Positions 22,833-36,100 of a stretch of DNA of 64,000 nucleotides are shown here, piece by piece; position 1 is the stretch's first letter; each line of letters opens with the position of its first letter. Both the position numbers and the translations under genes were made by a program. The notes below the pieces were generated by a model. That model was not told the origin of the DNA. It searched no databases and saw only the letters and a program-made list of their open reading frames with translations. Source of the DNA: Ramazzottius varieornatus (lineage: Eukaryota > Tardigrada > Eutardigrada > Parachela > Ramazzottiidae); assembly GCA_001949185.1 (NCBI GenBank), contig BDGG01000002.1, positions 7,344,772 through 7,408,771 of the forward strand, given 5' to 3'.

Positions 22833-25800
22833 TTAGTCTATGAACAACGTCGACAAGAATTCGCTGCCTTCTTTCTGATGGTCTCTGCTCTTTAGTATCT
22901 CGATGATGTCCGCTAAAATTCCTTCATCTGAAATCGTAAAGATAAGCTTGAGCAAGACCATACAGAAGCGATATTCCATCAACACAGCGTCTTGTGTTTA
23001 TCGCTAGTAATAAATGCGCTTACCCATGAGTTTTGGGTGGAGCATCGGTAGAGTCACTTCTTTCAGTCCGGCAAAGTTCTTGGTCTGTTCTCCTCGTAAA
23101 CCAGGCAGCTTGTTCAAAGGCAGGAAGGCCTCTCCGGCGACCTCATTTTGAAACATCACATCGTGATCCATCAAGGCAAAGTATATCACGCTGCTTTCTT
23201 TCGTGCACTTATCAACCGGTATTTCACTGAAGAAAGACGGCAAAACTCAACACTAAGTAGAACCGAAGAATTAGTCTTTCGATAAGCATTGATTCGATAC
23301 TGACAACTCGAACCGCTCCTCGAATTGCGGATCCAAGGACTTTTTCACGACAGCCGTTTTTCCGGTGAGAGTGTTGGGAAACGTACGAGCAGGCAAAAAC
23401 CGGATAACGACGAAAGGATCACTGAAACCTGTACCCCCAAGGATAACCCGAGACAACAGTCAAGCTCGCGTCTTGACGGCCAATACTTTAAAAAAATAGG
23501 AAAGACGTACCGTTTGTATCCATTGGAATGACATCCCGAGCGTGGAGAACTATAAGGACATAAATGAATCATGGATGATCACTTTCTGCCTCAACAGTAC
23601 TTCTATGCTGTACCTTCTACAACAAGCGTGCCGGTCTTTCGGTCGTAATGAGACCTGATAGTTAGGGTACCATAGGGCGTAGCCGTCATTGTGGAATGCA
23701 TATTGACGACCTCAACAAGGAAGGTATCGATCAGCTCTTGAGTACTCAGCTGATAACAAAACATTTTCCTCTTGACGCTCTGTGAAAATTATTGAATCGA
23801 AATACCCTTTAAAGCCACACCAAACGGAACCACCGTAGAGTAACATAGTAGTACCTGATAGCGTTCTCCCTCGATTACTTCGCGCGGTAGTCCTCTGTCT
23901 CCGGCTTTGAAGTACTCGATGAAGGTACCGAAGCTTTGGTAAATATTCAGAAAGTTCATGGCTTCTTTCTGGAAAGCAAAACCAATGGCTCAATTAAGCA
24001 ACCAGGTAGGAGATACGAAAAACCTACGGATTTGCTGTTGATCGTGGCGGCCGTGATCTGATCTAGTATATGTAGCCACAAAAGTTCCAAGAAGCGCAGG
24101 AAATTTGCTTTGAGGAGCGGTCCGTACAAACTGTCGATCGGTACGTCCATCAGCTCCAAAAGAGGTTTCGTGTAGGTCTCGGCTTCAGCGGAGGGATCGT
24201 TAACCAGTTTAGAGATATAACCAGCAGTTCCATTGTTCATCTGCAGAGAACCTCTGTAAAGAAAGGGTAACAGGTAACCAGACTTGAAATATTACCTTCT
24301 TCACCAGCTTATCCAGCGACTCGACAATCCGGTCGTTCAGCATCTTCTCCCCATTGGCAAGCGACTGTACAAAGATGGCTTCGCAGTCTGTCCCGAATTT
24401 GGTGAGGACCGGGTCTCCCGAGTCGATGAAATACTGTGTCCGCTCAAAGTAACGCACTGTCGTTGGCAGAGTTTGAAGGTGAGTCCTCATAGTTTCAAGA
24501 TTGTTCACACAGACGCAAAGCTGGGGGATATATCATAATGAATCTGTATGGCATAGCTATTTATCATCTTACACACCAGCGGGACCAAGTTTCGCCAAAT
24601 ATGAGCTTACGTCATCATTGATTTCTAACATTTCATGTTCCGCCCATCCACAATCTTTGAGAGCTCGATAAGTAGCCTCGGAGAAGTAAGCCGCGATCTC
24701 GGCCACATCCTACAATAAAGAGAGATCGTAATTATACAGGGCAGCGTACGGCGAACCCACCTCGAGAATTGCCATTCACGCTAAGACGACTTACGTTTAT
24801 CAGCTTGCATTTGAGCATACATCTTTGCGTTCCGCTTGGCCATTTCAGCTCGACAACAAACCGGACGAACGAGTCCAGGCAGGCATTAGCCTCCACCACC
24901 GAAGTACTGTACCGGAATTTTGATTCTCCACGAGAAACCTGTACGAAAGGGTGTCAGTTTTCCTTCATAAGGCGCGAACACTTACCAACAATTGTGCCGG
25001 TATGCGTTTTACAGTCAAATTTTCACCTTCTGCAAGTAAAAAAAACAAGAAAAAAAGGGGGTCACATTACGGCGCCAGAAGTACCACGTTTTACTTTGCT
25101 CAGTAACCGATACACTACCTTGTCATTCTCGACCCATCCTTTTATTTTCCGCTTCGCCGCCACCTTTGCATAGGAGAACCATTGTAGAACGAAGGGGATG
25201 AATCGCTCATGAACGGTGAATATAGACAGATTCTTTTGTTCTCTGCAAAACGAACTTTTTTCGGCAAGGCATCACGAGAACAGTCGAAACTCTTGGAATT
25301 AGCGTCTATTCTCACGATTCCGTCAGGTGGCGCGACAGATGGCGGAAGTCGTTCAGCGAGTAGTAAAGAAGAAAGACTTCAACACGTGGCTCCTCCCTTC
25401 CCGGCGCCGTGAAGAAGTCGTCCTTCAGTACCGCATAGGGATCAAGATCGTCCAAGATCTTTGCTATTTCCGGAGACGGCTGAAAGAAAGTTAGTCAAAG
25501 GATCATGCAAGAAAGAGTAAAATTGTAGAAAGTTGGTTCATTGATAACATGTTCGATAACAACACAGATGACCGTTTGACCAATTCGATAGGGCTTACCC
25601 TTAATACAGGATAAAGCTCCAGATCTTCCATGATCAATCGATCCAATTCCCGCATGGTCAACGAAAAATAGTCCAGATTGAAGGCACTGAAAGGATTCTT
25701 CAATCAATGCCACCACGGACGCCTGACCAGACCATAACCACGCGTAACATACTTGTATATTTTGTCTGCCGGTATAAATTGTTGTCGTATGTCGTTGTTC

Positions 25801-28800
25801 AGAGCTTGCAGCATCTTCGAATAGATTTCCATTCCTGGAGTCTCCTGAGCCAGCTAGACAATAAACATGGTAGATCAGTGGAAAGGATAGAATGGGATAA
25901 TACCCAAGCACACCACAGCCTCCTTGGCTCTCCTACATACTGTACAAGTACTCACCTCTGATTCCGATAAGAATTCCGATCGAAGTCTGTGGTAATGCTC
26001 GATCGCCGCCGTCTGCGAACAAAAACAGCATTCTGCACCTGCTTTATGCGAACAAAAATATTCCTTTCATATCGCACGGCAAGCGGTACCTTTATTACTT
26101 CGCAGACCACATTGTGAAAACTGTCCTCCAGTGGAAAGAAGCGTTTGAAAAGCTGCAACATAATACCAAAATCAATAACACTATGCTATCACAAGAGGCC
26201 AACCAAGAAAGTATCACTGTGGTCCAACGTTACCTTCAGCTCATATAATATCCGTAAACATTTCAGAAGGCTTTCCAGCTGCTTGGGACCCGGTAATACG
26301 GTCATGGGCAGAAAGTAGGTCTGGTTCGCGAGGCAAGAGTATTCAAAGTCCCTGAATACTCCCACTGCTTCTGCTGTTACTTCCTCGGCATCGTGAGATA
26401 GGCCATTCGCTACCCAGATCGAATCCAGGTGTTTCAGCGTCTGAAAGAGGAGCAGTCGGTTCAGTCTTGCCGACGAAACATGGTAGTCCACCATGCTAAT
26501 CCATAAACAGGCGGCCTGCTGCAGGTCGGAGAGATCACCCTGCATTGCGTGCTGATGCAGGATACTCTGTAAAGCAAAACCAAAATCCAGTCAGTCGAAA
26601 GTCTTTGTAGCTCAGCAGGGACGATATTTACCTCAGCCTCGTTGCTGAGTTCGCCTGTCCAGTCTAATGAAGACTTCGAGTTTTTCATTTCGTGCTTAAC
26701 GAAGAGCGTCAGTAAGTCCCGATGCTGAAGGAAGTCTTGCCTACAAAAGACATCATCGTTATTCTTATTTCTTTCTCATTCTTTTGGCTTGCGTTTTCGG
26801 ATTTTTGATAGATGGTTTATTGATTAAGATTATCCTGGTGGAAATGTCACCAACAGGTTGCTTTCGGTTCGATGGTCCTTCTCTTCGCGAGTGGCGAACC
26901 CAAGGCGCAAGCGGATGGTTCCCTGCGCCTTTCCGTTGGAGCGAGAACAAAGATTGAACACTTTGTCGATGCCGATGCTTGGGATATCCTGAATAGTAAA
27001 CTCAGTTAGACGCGTCTCTTAGTGAAAATCGATAACGGCAGCAAATTACAAGCCCACTAAGGCCGTCGGCGGATTTACGTGCTCACCGTGATCCTAATGT
27101 CAACACATCCCAGAAAGTCGTCCACATTCTCGTCAGCGCTCTTCCTCGCAGACTGTGCAATCTGCTTGAAATACCTGCGGAAATTAAAAGTATGTGAAGA
27201 AAAGCATCGTTCTGCGCCATGTGAGGGATTTTTTGAACGAAGAAAATACAAAAGGAAGCTCGGCCAAAAAGGTGAATCTCCTTCTTCAGCCACGTGTATA
27301 CTCGTACAGCGGGTTTACTACAGCGCACAAGTATGCAGGAGAAAGAGAGAGAAGGCTTTTATCGCACCACTATCTGAGGGAAAATGTTTGACGGAGTTAA
27401 ATTTACCAAAGAAGACCATCTCTTAGAAGGTTTAACTTCGTTTGGTAAAAAGAAATTCGGTCACGCTTTGGTGACGGTTACAATCAAGACCACGCCCAGG
27501 ATACTTTTACGGCCTTCAAGCTGGCTCTCAGTCCCTAGCGAACTTCCGCTTTTCTCTGCCGCATGTCCAGATCGCAAACAGCTTGAGGTTTCAATTACCT
27601 ATTTAGTCCTTTGATACCCTGGACGTTCTTGACATTCTTCACTGCATCGAGAATCTGCAACAGCGGATAAGACAAATCACATTTTACGAAGCCTTTCACG
27701 AGCCGATATATTGTGTTGGTGTGTTGGCGTACTTGATACTCCTCATCGTGATCAAAGATGTCCAGGTGCAGGACATCCTCGTTGACATTATCAACGACGC
27801 TACAAGCATGTCAAAGTTGGAGAGATGAAAGAGGGTTAGTGAGTTATGAAGCACTTGAACTACTCGTACAGTTGGAATGTTTCATTCCAAACTGGGTTCA
27901 GTTGCTCCTTCTTGACTGAAGTCGTTCTAATGAGCTTGGCTGGCAGCTGTTCCAGTATATCGGCATTGCAGTCACGTTTGGACTTGCTGCGTCCCCCATG
28001 TTTGTACAAGCTGGATCTCGAGCGTCCCTTGAACAAGTCCTTCTCATCGTCTTGTGAAGGTGTTGAAGTCAAGTCTATGTGCCTCTTTGCTTTATGTCCA
28101 ATCAGGCCCAGCATACAAAACGGATCTGCAAACAGACGATAAGGTAATGGGACCCGGAACACGTTATCCCAATCAATAACGCAAACCGGGAAAAAGCCGA
28201 ACTTCCGCCTAATTTATACTTGTACAACCCCATTAACAAAATGTAAATCGGTCAATTCAACTTTCTTCACACATCAAGGTTGACAACAGTTGGAAATTAC
28301 AGAACGAACCGGAAAAGCCATTGGCGTCCTTTGCTTCCAAATCTGTAGAGAGGGAACTCGGATAAGCTTTTCATGTTGATCTCACTCGTGACGTTTGTAA
28401 TACATTACGAAATTAGTGAGTGCTTTCAAGTACCTCTGGCTTCGCAGACTGTAATGTTCAGAAGGACCCGCGGAGCCTGCAAATCGTCCCAGTTCAAAGC
28501 CTTAATCCCGAGGCTTATAACTTTCATCGATTTGGCGGCTTTGTCAATGGCCAAGTATGACAAAGTAAATTACGGCCTGAGTAGGGATAACCTGTCACAG
28601 AATTGACATACTTTTTCCTTATCGGCTTTCGAGAGTAATCGATGATGACGGTTCGAATCAATCCCAAACGCCTCTTGGACATATTTCAGCAGGTCTTCGT
28701 CGTGACTCGAATAGTGATGTTCCCCATGCTGGCCGATTTTGTGCTTGATGGTGTAAAGAACTAAGACGAAAAATATCGAAAAGGGACGATCAAGAACAAT

Positions 28801-31181
28801 GCTCGATGTTAAAACGTAATTGGGACGCGGGTAAATGAACTGATCCAGAACGTTTTACCCAAGCGGCGCACGCTTTTGGCTAAGAGCAGCTGGAACGTGC
28901 GCCGCTGTGGGGCAAGATCTGGTTCAACCCATTTGCCTGCGTCCCCTTTTTATATGGCTTTTTATCTTTACCTTCGACGTAAAGTTCTTCCTGCTGTGAA
29001 AAGAAAGAAAAACCCAATCAAAATCTTTCGCATGAGCATGCGTTACAAATTGTGATCGCGTATCCGGCATGTACGGATCTTGGCACGTTTGAAGGGGAAT
29101 ACACCACGAGAAAGTCGAAGGATCTTACTTCGTCACTTCCGGTTTCCAGCGTTCGGCTTTGTCGTCGAGTGATTGTGGAAGGTTTCCCCGTCTTAATGAT
29201 TGTGCCTGGGAGGACATCCGTTTTTGCCGCCTTCAAGCAAAAGGCTTTTATCGGTTAACGCTTCACAACATCAACACGGAAAGCCGGGCCACATTTGTAA
29301 CGTTTCTCGCTCAATTTGAGCGACAGTCAATCGAAGCACGCAAACCTTTCTGTCCTCCGAAGGCTTGTTGTCCTGTATGCGCGTCTGGAGACCGCAGAAA
29401 CGATCGAAGAAGTCATCGCCAATATTTTCCCTAAAATAAAAATCCCCATTATTTTAACCCCGCCACAAATAAAAGTTCTAACGCCGTTATCAAACATGGC
29501 AATGATCAATCTTTTTCACTTCCTTGTTCAGAACCTCTGCCAAAAAAATATCCAGGAAGATGCAATAGGTTCCCTGATAACGCAAACTGGCCTGCAGATA
29601 CCTTATTCGTAGAGCTATCTCGGGGGAACTAACCCCGGCGCTTGAACTAAAAACTGAACTCCTCCGACGTCCAATATACATAGTAAAACTTCCGCACCAA
29701 CAAGACTGAAACAGTGGAACTGACCACAGGCAATAATACAAGAATACAGTCCAGTTGTAGGGGGTTACGTTGTCATCAAAACACGGTAAGATGTTGAGCT
29801 TTCTGGTCGAAGCTACTGACTGGTTGTGGAGTGGAAAGTCCCGACAAAAGCAACTATGGCTGAAACAGCTTTGTGCGAGCACGAAGTTCACTGCTTAGTT
29901 CCTCTGTTGCGTTTTTTGCGTGGTTGAACGTGGTGGGAGCTGGAATGGGGTGGGAGGAAGTGTGGGCGTCCCCGCTCCTTTGACGGGAAAACTCGTTAAA
30001 ATAATACACAAAGCAAATATACAAGCTATACAGCTACAAGTTGTCTGCCTCGTGGTCCCATTCGTCTGGATGAGTGCACATAACGGTCCCGCGAGCTCGC
30101 CAGCGGGATTTGTCAGACCAGGAAATGATCTAAGCGTTATTCCCCTCCACGTTCTAGGTCCTTCCCGGTACTGCTGCTGTCAATGCTACACATTTGACTA
30201 ATTAATCGCAGGTACACTGTATACAGCGGTTCTTGAGTACATACCGACCGCTTATTGTCATTCGGAAATTTCCGCGGCGACTCTCCGAAATCACTCTTCA
30301 GAACGCCATGACAATTGACAAAGGCTTCGGTTTGCAATGGCGCACAGACGTCCACACGGTAGCGCCATCTGTCATGTATTGTGTACAAAATGCATCCATG
30401 CAAAAGTTTGATTAGTTTATTGGTTTGTAAGTAACGTACGGGTATCGTAGTCTTGTGGACACAAACTGCAAGTCAAAATTTTGCACTAGTAGGGTTGCAT
30501 TTTGTACACTATACAATGGAGGGCCTTCCATTTTCCCACTGCGAACTTTTCTAGGACATGCCTTGCGTGCTGCTGGCTTATTTGGGAGTAGCAAGTTGTT
30601 GACGGTAACGCCATGCAAGTGCTAAGTCGCACGTATCGTAATGACTGACGTTGATGTGGAAAAGGAAGCCGCTGCTCGTGTTACCGGAAGATATACGTAA
30701 AACGGGTCAAGTTACGCAATGTTCGCCATGCGGGAAGCCCGGGAGAATCGGCAAAGCCATGGGTAGTTTCAAAGAAGTCTTTTCACGGTCTCGCCTTAGC
30801 CTACGAAACTCCATTAGCAGGACAATATCCTCATCAAACGGATCATCGAGTCCCCATAAAGTAAAATACACCTCGTACAGCCGGTAGAAAGGCACGACCG
30901 CAGAAAGCAGAAAATCAAGAAGGAAGGTTCACAAACCTCGAAGGGTTCTTCGGAGGTGTCTGGGCAGTCAATGCCTGGCCGTCTCCGTCAAAACCCCAAC
31001 TTGAAATGAACTTCTCCACGTTTAAATGTGGCAGACTCGAAATTGATCCAGTCTGTCCCGCTGAAGTCGGTGGTGCGTTGATGTTTGAGTTAAGCAATGC
31101 CGCCACCACGCTCATTTGTGGCTGAACCTTCGCTCGTCTGCTTATGGCGGGTGACGATTGTGCCGACCGCTGCTTCGACAT
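22833..31181 (-). CDS. BAIAP3: BAIAP3, Munc13-related C2/MUN-domain protein (UNC13D/staccato group)
   Basis: About 31 exons. The clearest are 31181-30937, 29430-29346, 29230-29129, 28993-28972, 28760-28612, 28476-28434, 28342-28310, 28125-27870, 27799-27733, 27654-27599, 27174-27087, 26988-26851, 26724-26632, 26566-26234, 26152-26090, 26012-25956, 25853-25753, 25686-25599, 25479-25316, 24709-24611, 24520-24296, 24240-24028, 23968-23855, 23779-23614, 23549-23511, 23428-23305, 23226-23024 and 22927-22833; three more lie between 25242 and 24795, where phase is unsettled. Product about 1250 residues. C2A has [15 protein letters not shown] and DDFLGCVDI; the MUN domain follows; C2B has [20 protein letters not shown] and [18 protein letters not shown]. 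These blocks resemble BAIAP3 most, then UNC13D. The family primes or tethers dense-core and lysosome-related vesicles and aids endosome-to-Golgi recycling. Confidence 0.88.
28840..28945. repeat. GTGGCGCAC palindromic MITE-like element, copy 3
   Basis: Arms AAGCGGCGCACGC (about 28862) and ACGTGCGCCGCT (about 28897-28909), followed by the flank GATCTGGTTCAAC. In a BAIAP3 intron. Confidence 0.75.
30376..30520. repeat. Inverted repeat in BAIAP3 intron 1
   Basis: TATTGTGTACAAAATGCA (about 30377) pairs with TGCATTTTGTACACTATACA near 30497-30516, and inner TGCAAAA pairs with TTTTGCA. Hairpin span about 145 bp; MITE-like but without a clear target duplication. Confidence 0.5.
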
Positions 31182-33169
31182 CCTCGACCGAGTTGACTTA
31201 ACCAGCTCCAGATCTCCGAGGGCAAAACAACGATAACGAAGTGCACCAACCAAATTAATCTTTCTTCCCCGCAAAACTAATTTGACAACATAACCCACAG
31301 CGCTCCAAATAATGGGATCAAGACATAAATTGGACTATCATAAACGCATTGAGAGCGTATGTAGCCTCTCGGTCATCAAGAGTTTAAAGGAGTAAGATCG
31401 AGCGCGTTCGGTAGCTTCATGCCCAAATGAAGCAAATGTAATAGATTACCCATACGGTTTACATCCCTCCATCCCTCCCGACATTCAGAAAACGGCACTA
31501 TATTCATGAATCTTTAAGGCCAATTGCATTTGGAAGAGGAGACAGAGGGAAATGATACAAAAAGTCCGTTGATATTCATTGACACCATCTGTCTCCGCGA
31601 CTCTACCACTTTGCCATCAGCGGCTTCCTGGTCTATTCCCAACTGTCGAATAGACCGTCTCGAAATGTAGGACCATCTAATGTGGTACATTACGATCGGA
31701 GGAACCCTGCTTGTACTCGCTCCATCTTCATTGGAACGCATTAGGGAGCAAGTGTCAGACGCCAAATGAGCAAAGGCCACCCAAATTAATCGCTTAGAAA
31801 AGCAACGCTCCCAAGCAGAAAAGTGGTGATCATCAGGCCTCGAGAAAACGCCCGGTGTACGCTGGAGGATATCGAATATTAGAAAGACACCATGTTGTGT
31901 GGCATTGTAAGTGCATGGGAACAGGGAAGGAGACCCTGTCTGCAGCTGGTCCCAGCACCTCTGTTAGCAGCAACCGGAAGGGGACGTTCCAGCAGTGTCG
32001 GCACGCTATCGTCAAAAAGCCCATTTAGGTATTACGATAGGAGAATCCACACATCCATTAAAACTCGATTCTTTGGGAATTTTCTCAAATGTTCTCCAAG
32101 TGAGACGGAGCTGAAAGTCCTCCCACCCCTGACCTATTGACAAAGTGCCTGTACTTTGAACGCCAACTGATCTTTCCTCTTCATCTTGCAGTAATGTAAA
32201 GCTTTCCTAATTTTTTTGCTCTTCCTCTTTCGCTAGAATCCCTGCCTTGAGTAAATCCTACAGTCGACAACCATAACACCCTACAAGTCACTCGATATGG
32301 CACAGTACGTTTAGCGTTGCGCGCCCTGAACGGGTTCGCCGGTTCTACCATGACCATGCCTGTATGCCAACAGATAACACAATCATTATTCGCTGAGCGT
32401 GCACGAAGATGGAGCATTCACATGACAGTATATTGTGTCATTGGAGAATTATCACTCACCCCCGTCTTCTAAAATCCATTAGGAAATTAGGAACTTCGCT
32501 CCCTCTTCAGAGTGTACCGTCCGTCAGGCTACAGACAGAAACGGACCTCCAGTGCAATCTTCTCGTAATAGATTCAGAACTCAGATTCTGAATACCACGA
32601 AGGCCTGGAAAACCCGAGAATAAAGTTGAGGCAAAAACTAAGTATGCGAGAATCATGAAGAAAATAACGATGCTCACCTGTGGTCATGAAGTGGGCTCAT
32701 TGGCGTCCCGTAATGAACATCAAGAGTACGAAATTGGTCTTCTGTTCGAACGTGTCTGTTCTAGCTGACGATTAGGCGATAATTTGCTTGGGAAATATCT
32801 GTCACAAGACCCAGTAGACGAATAATGCGTCAAAATTATGGGATCAGCGCCTGGAGCTGTGTAGCAGAGTCCTGATCGCGCTCAAAGACCTCACATCCCT
32901 TCTTCCGATAATCGATTGCTGGATCGAAACGCATACTGTTGCATGCAATGCTTCCGTTTAATATTCCGACCTTATTTCAAAAGCTAATCCATTGGAGTGC
33001 ATGCTTCGCAACCTGAGCATTGACAAGACAATTTAAACTCGGCAAAGAAAAAAAAATAAAAATAGAATTTTGAAACGTATAAAATTGTCTAAACGCCCAA
33101 TAGGTTATTTGGCTAAATAAATAATTAAAAAATGGTACGTAGTAAGTACCTTCGCGTGCAAGGTATTCA
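31182..33169. other. Gap between POLQ and BAIAP3
   Basis: Holds the POLQ 3' UTR and the BAIAP3 5' side. The last 200 bp (about 32960-33160) are AT-rich. Short open frames lack motifs. No repeat family member seen. Confidence 0.4.
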
Positions 33170-36100
33170 CTACGATGTCATGAGATCGTACGGTTGAAGT
33201 TCCCCCCAGCTACAACCAACCCGTAATTTCACCGGAAGAGGCACGGAAAGGTCGACAGCGTGCTCCATTTCATGCTTGATGAGCTGCGCCACACATGGCA
33301 AATCTCTCTCTGCCACCTCATAAATGAGCTCATCATGCAGCTGTAACACGACTAGCGCACCCGCTTCGATGGAGCGACTAGAGTTGCCTGACCGTAGTCT
33401 ATACGGGACGATCCCCGGGAACTTCTCTTGAAGGCGTCTGTCAATGTTGACCATGGCGGTCTTGGCTATGTTGGCGGCTGAGCCTTGCACCGTGGTGTTG
33501 ACAGCTTGACGCTCGGCTTGGGAGCTTTGCTCCGAGGAAGGACTGTTGATCTTGGGAAGATAGCGCCGACAGCCGAGCAGGGTTTCGACGTAACCGTTGC
33601 GATGACACTCTTGCACGGTACGTTGGGTGAAGGACTGGACGGCAGGATAGGCACTCTTGAATGAAGACATGAAGGTGTGAGCTTCCTTGTCGGAGGTCTT
33701 CAACTGCTCTGCTAAAGCTTTGGCGCCCATTCCATAGATGATGCCATAGCAGATCTATTTTCAAAACAGAAAATGAGTTCATCGCATAGCAATTCCACTG
33801 TCATTTAGGATATCATCCTACTGTGGTTTGCTTGCCGCGGTTACTTTGTGAGTTGCAGAAAGCCATGACAAATAATGCCAGTTTACTACATAATGTGCAG
33901 AGAATGCATCCCTTCCGATAGTCACGCGGTCTTATAACATTGGTTACGAGTGGTTAGCTCCTAGTGGTAACCAATGCCACACGACTACCGGCAGGGATGC
34001 ATTTCTCTGCACCGTATATTGCTCGGCTCACCTGTTTAGCCTGTTGTCTTTCGGTATCGGAAACGTTCGCCGGATCGCTATACTTCTTCCAGGTGCAGGC
34101 AATAGCTTTGAAGACGTCTCCGCCGCTTGTCAGGGCTTTCTTCAACCGTTCGTCCTCCGCTAGATGGGCGAGGACCCGTAGCTCAACCTGGGAGTAGTCC
34201 GCCGACAGTAGGACACACCCTGCAAACACAGTACAGATTTACTTTGAAACATTACTTCTATCAGCAAGGTAAACTATAAAGCAAAGAGATCAACGTAGTA
34301 CCTTTAAAAGGGACGAATGAGGACCGAAGACTGAAACTGACTTTCTCCTGACAAAGCTTTCTCAGTTTCTTCTTCAAGATGTTCGCGTTCGAACTGTCGC
34401 TCAGTCTGGATGATGACTGGCTGAGTTCGACCCACGCATCAACGTCGAAGTCTTTCGGGATCACTTGCATGCTTGGCTCGGCCATCGCGATCCGCCCTGT
34501 CACCGAGAACATACTACACCGTCCGTAGATCCTACCTGGTTCAGCGTTGATTTCATCCGCTTGCCCGACGAACTCAACATTCGCATGCAGAGGTAGAACG
34601 TTGGACTTCAGAGCCAGCTGAAGCCGTCGATGTTCCATAATAAGGACAGGCAAAGCATGCAGATGCTGAATCTTCCCAAGAATCTCTTTGTTAGTACTGT
34701 AGAAGACGCGAAGTTTCCCGCGACCATATCGACGTTGCTGGACCACTTCGGACGGTGGGGGAAGACCCAAGTCCACGAAGAGCACTTGTCTGGAAATAGT
34801 CATCTCATTAGGATTCCAGAGTTGGGAGCTCGGCAAACAAGTTCGATACGATGGTTTTTCCAGATGACGCACTTTTACAGTAATTTTGGCTGAAAGTGTG
34901 CGCCAGCTGGCAAATCGCTCTGCTCAAATTTGTTCGCCTGGGTTTTGTCAACTGCATTATCTAATTTGTCAATTTTTGTTGAAGGGTTCAACTTACTCTT
35001 TGACCTGATTTCATGACTATTTGTGCTTACCCGACTGCTTCCGAAGAAGTGATGTCGAAGATCCTTCCAGCCAGCTCATATGCTTTCGCTTCGATCAGGT
35101 GCAGCTGCTTGCGAATATTCTGCTCGAGCAACTGACATCGTTCTGGAGAGAACCCGAAGCCAGTCAGTTCCATATTGACCACGCTTCGGACCATGGGCAT
35201 CTCCACTTGTCGGAACAAGTTCCATATGTTCCTAATCTTCAAAGCTTTAGCCAGGCCGTCAAACGCAAATCTGGTGACGACCGCGTCCACAGACGCGCGA
35301 GTTCGAGCGGGAGTGGGCGAATCCATGGTTAAACCTATACCATCATAGCCTTTGAGTTGCTTGATTTCTTTCAGTAATGGAAGAAGCGCTGGACTGTGCT
35401 CAGAGACCAACGTCTGAAAATAAAACATTGAAAGATATTCGAGAGTCTGATTATGAGCTTATGAAAATAACACACAACAGATGGGAGCCCGGAGCTCGAC
35501 GACCCAGTTACTAAGGCTGTCTTTCTAAGTGGCGCAGGCTTTTAGCCTATAAGACTGAAGCGTGCACGATTTGGAAAGACGAACTTGCAGAGTTTGATTG
35601 TCGCGCTCCTGAAATCAAGAATTAAAATGTCGTTTATCGTACCTGAATGGTCTTTTCTTCTTCGCCCATGTCAAGTAACCAGCTAGCCACTTTCGGGTCA
35701 TACATGTCGCCCTCCACGGCCAATACACCCAACGTCAAACTCAGCAGGTAGAGTTGTCGTTTCAGGCCAAACGCTATGACTGTCTTACCACGAGGGTTCG
35801 CCAAAAGGCTTCGAAGACCTGCCAGCCGTTCTTCCACAGTCAGAACTGGTTCTGTCGCTCGTTTCAGCTGGTCAAAAGATCTTCCAGACTGAGAGGGGGA
35901 CAAGCTGATATAGTAGACTGTCTGCTCGTGCCAGGAGACAGCCAGACCGGTCACGTACAGCTCTTCTGATGGCACATCTATTCCAGGAACAACCTATCGA
36001 GCATAATGGCGAAATATTCCTATACGTCCGTTGAAAGACTGTTTGTTCCATTTTGATGCATACTAGGTTAAATGAAGACCGGTAGAAAGATTGGGCAAGA

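Noticed and set aside
29490-29891. 133-codon minus-strand frame in a BAIAP3 intron
   Set aside because: It overlaps no phase-compatible splice sites; the neighbouring exon at 29430-29346 is in a different frame and fits the gene.
30651-30887. Plus-strand Ser-rich open frame in BAIAP3 intron 1
   Set aside because: No splice or promoter context, no homologous motif, and the opposite strand is open too; probably chance.
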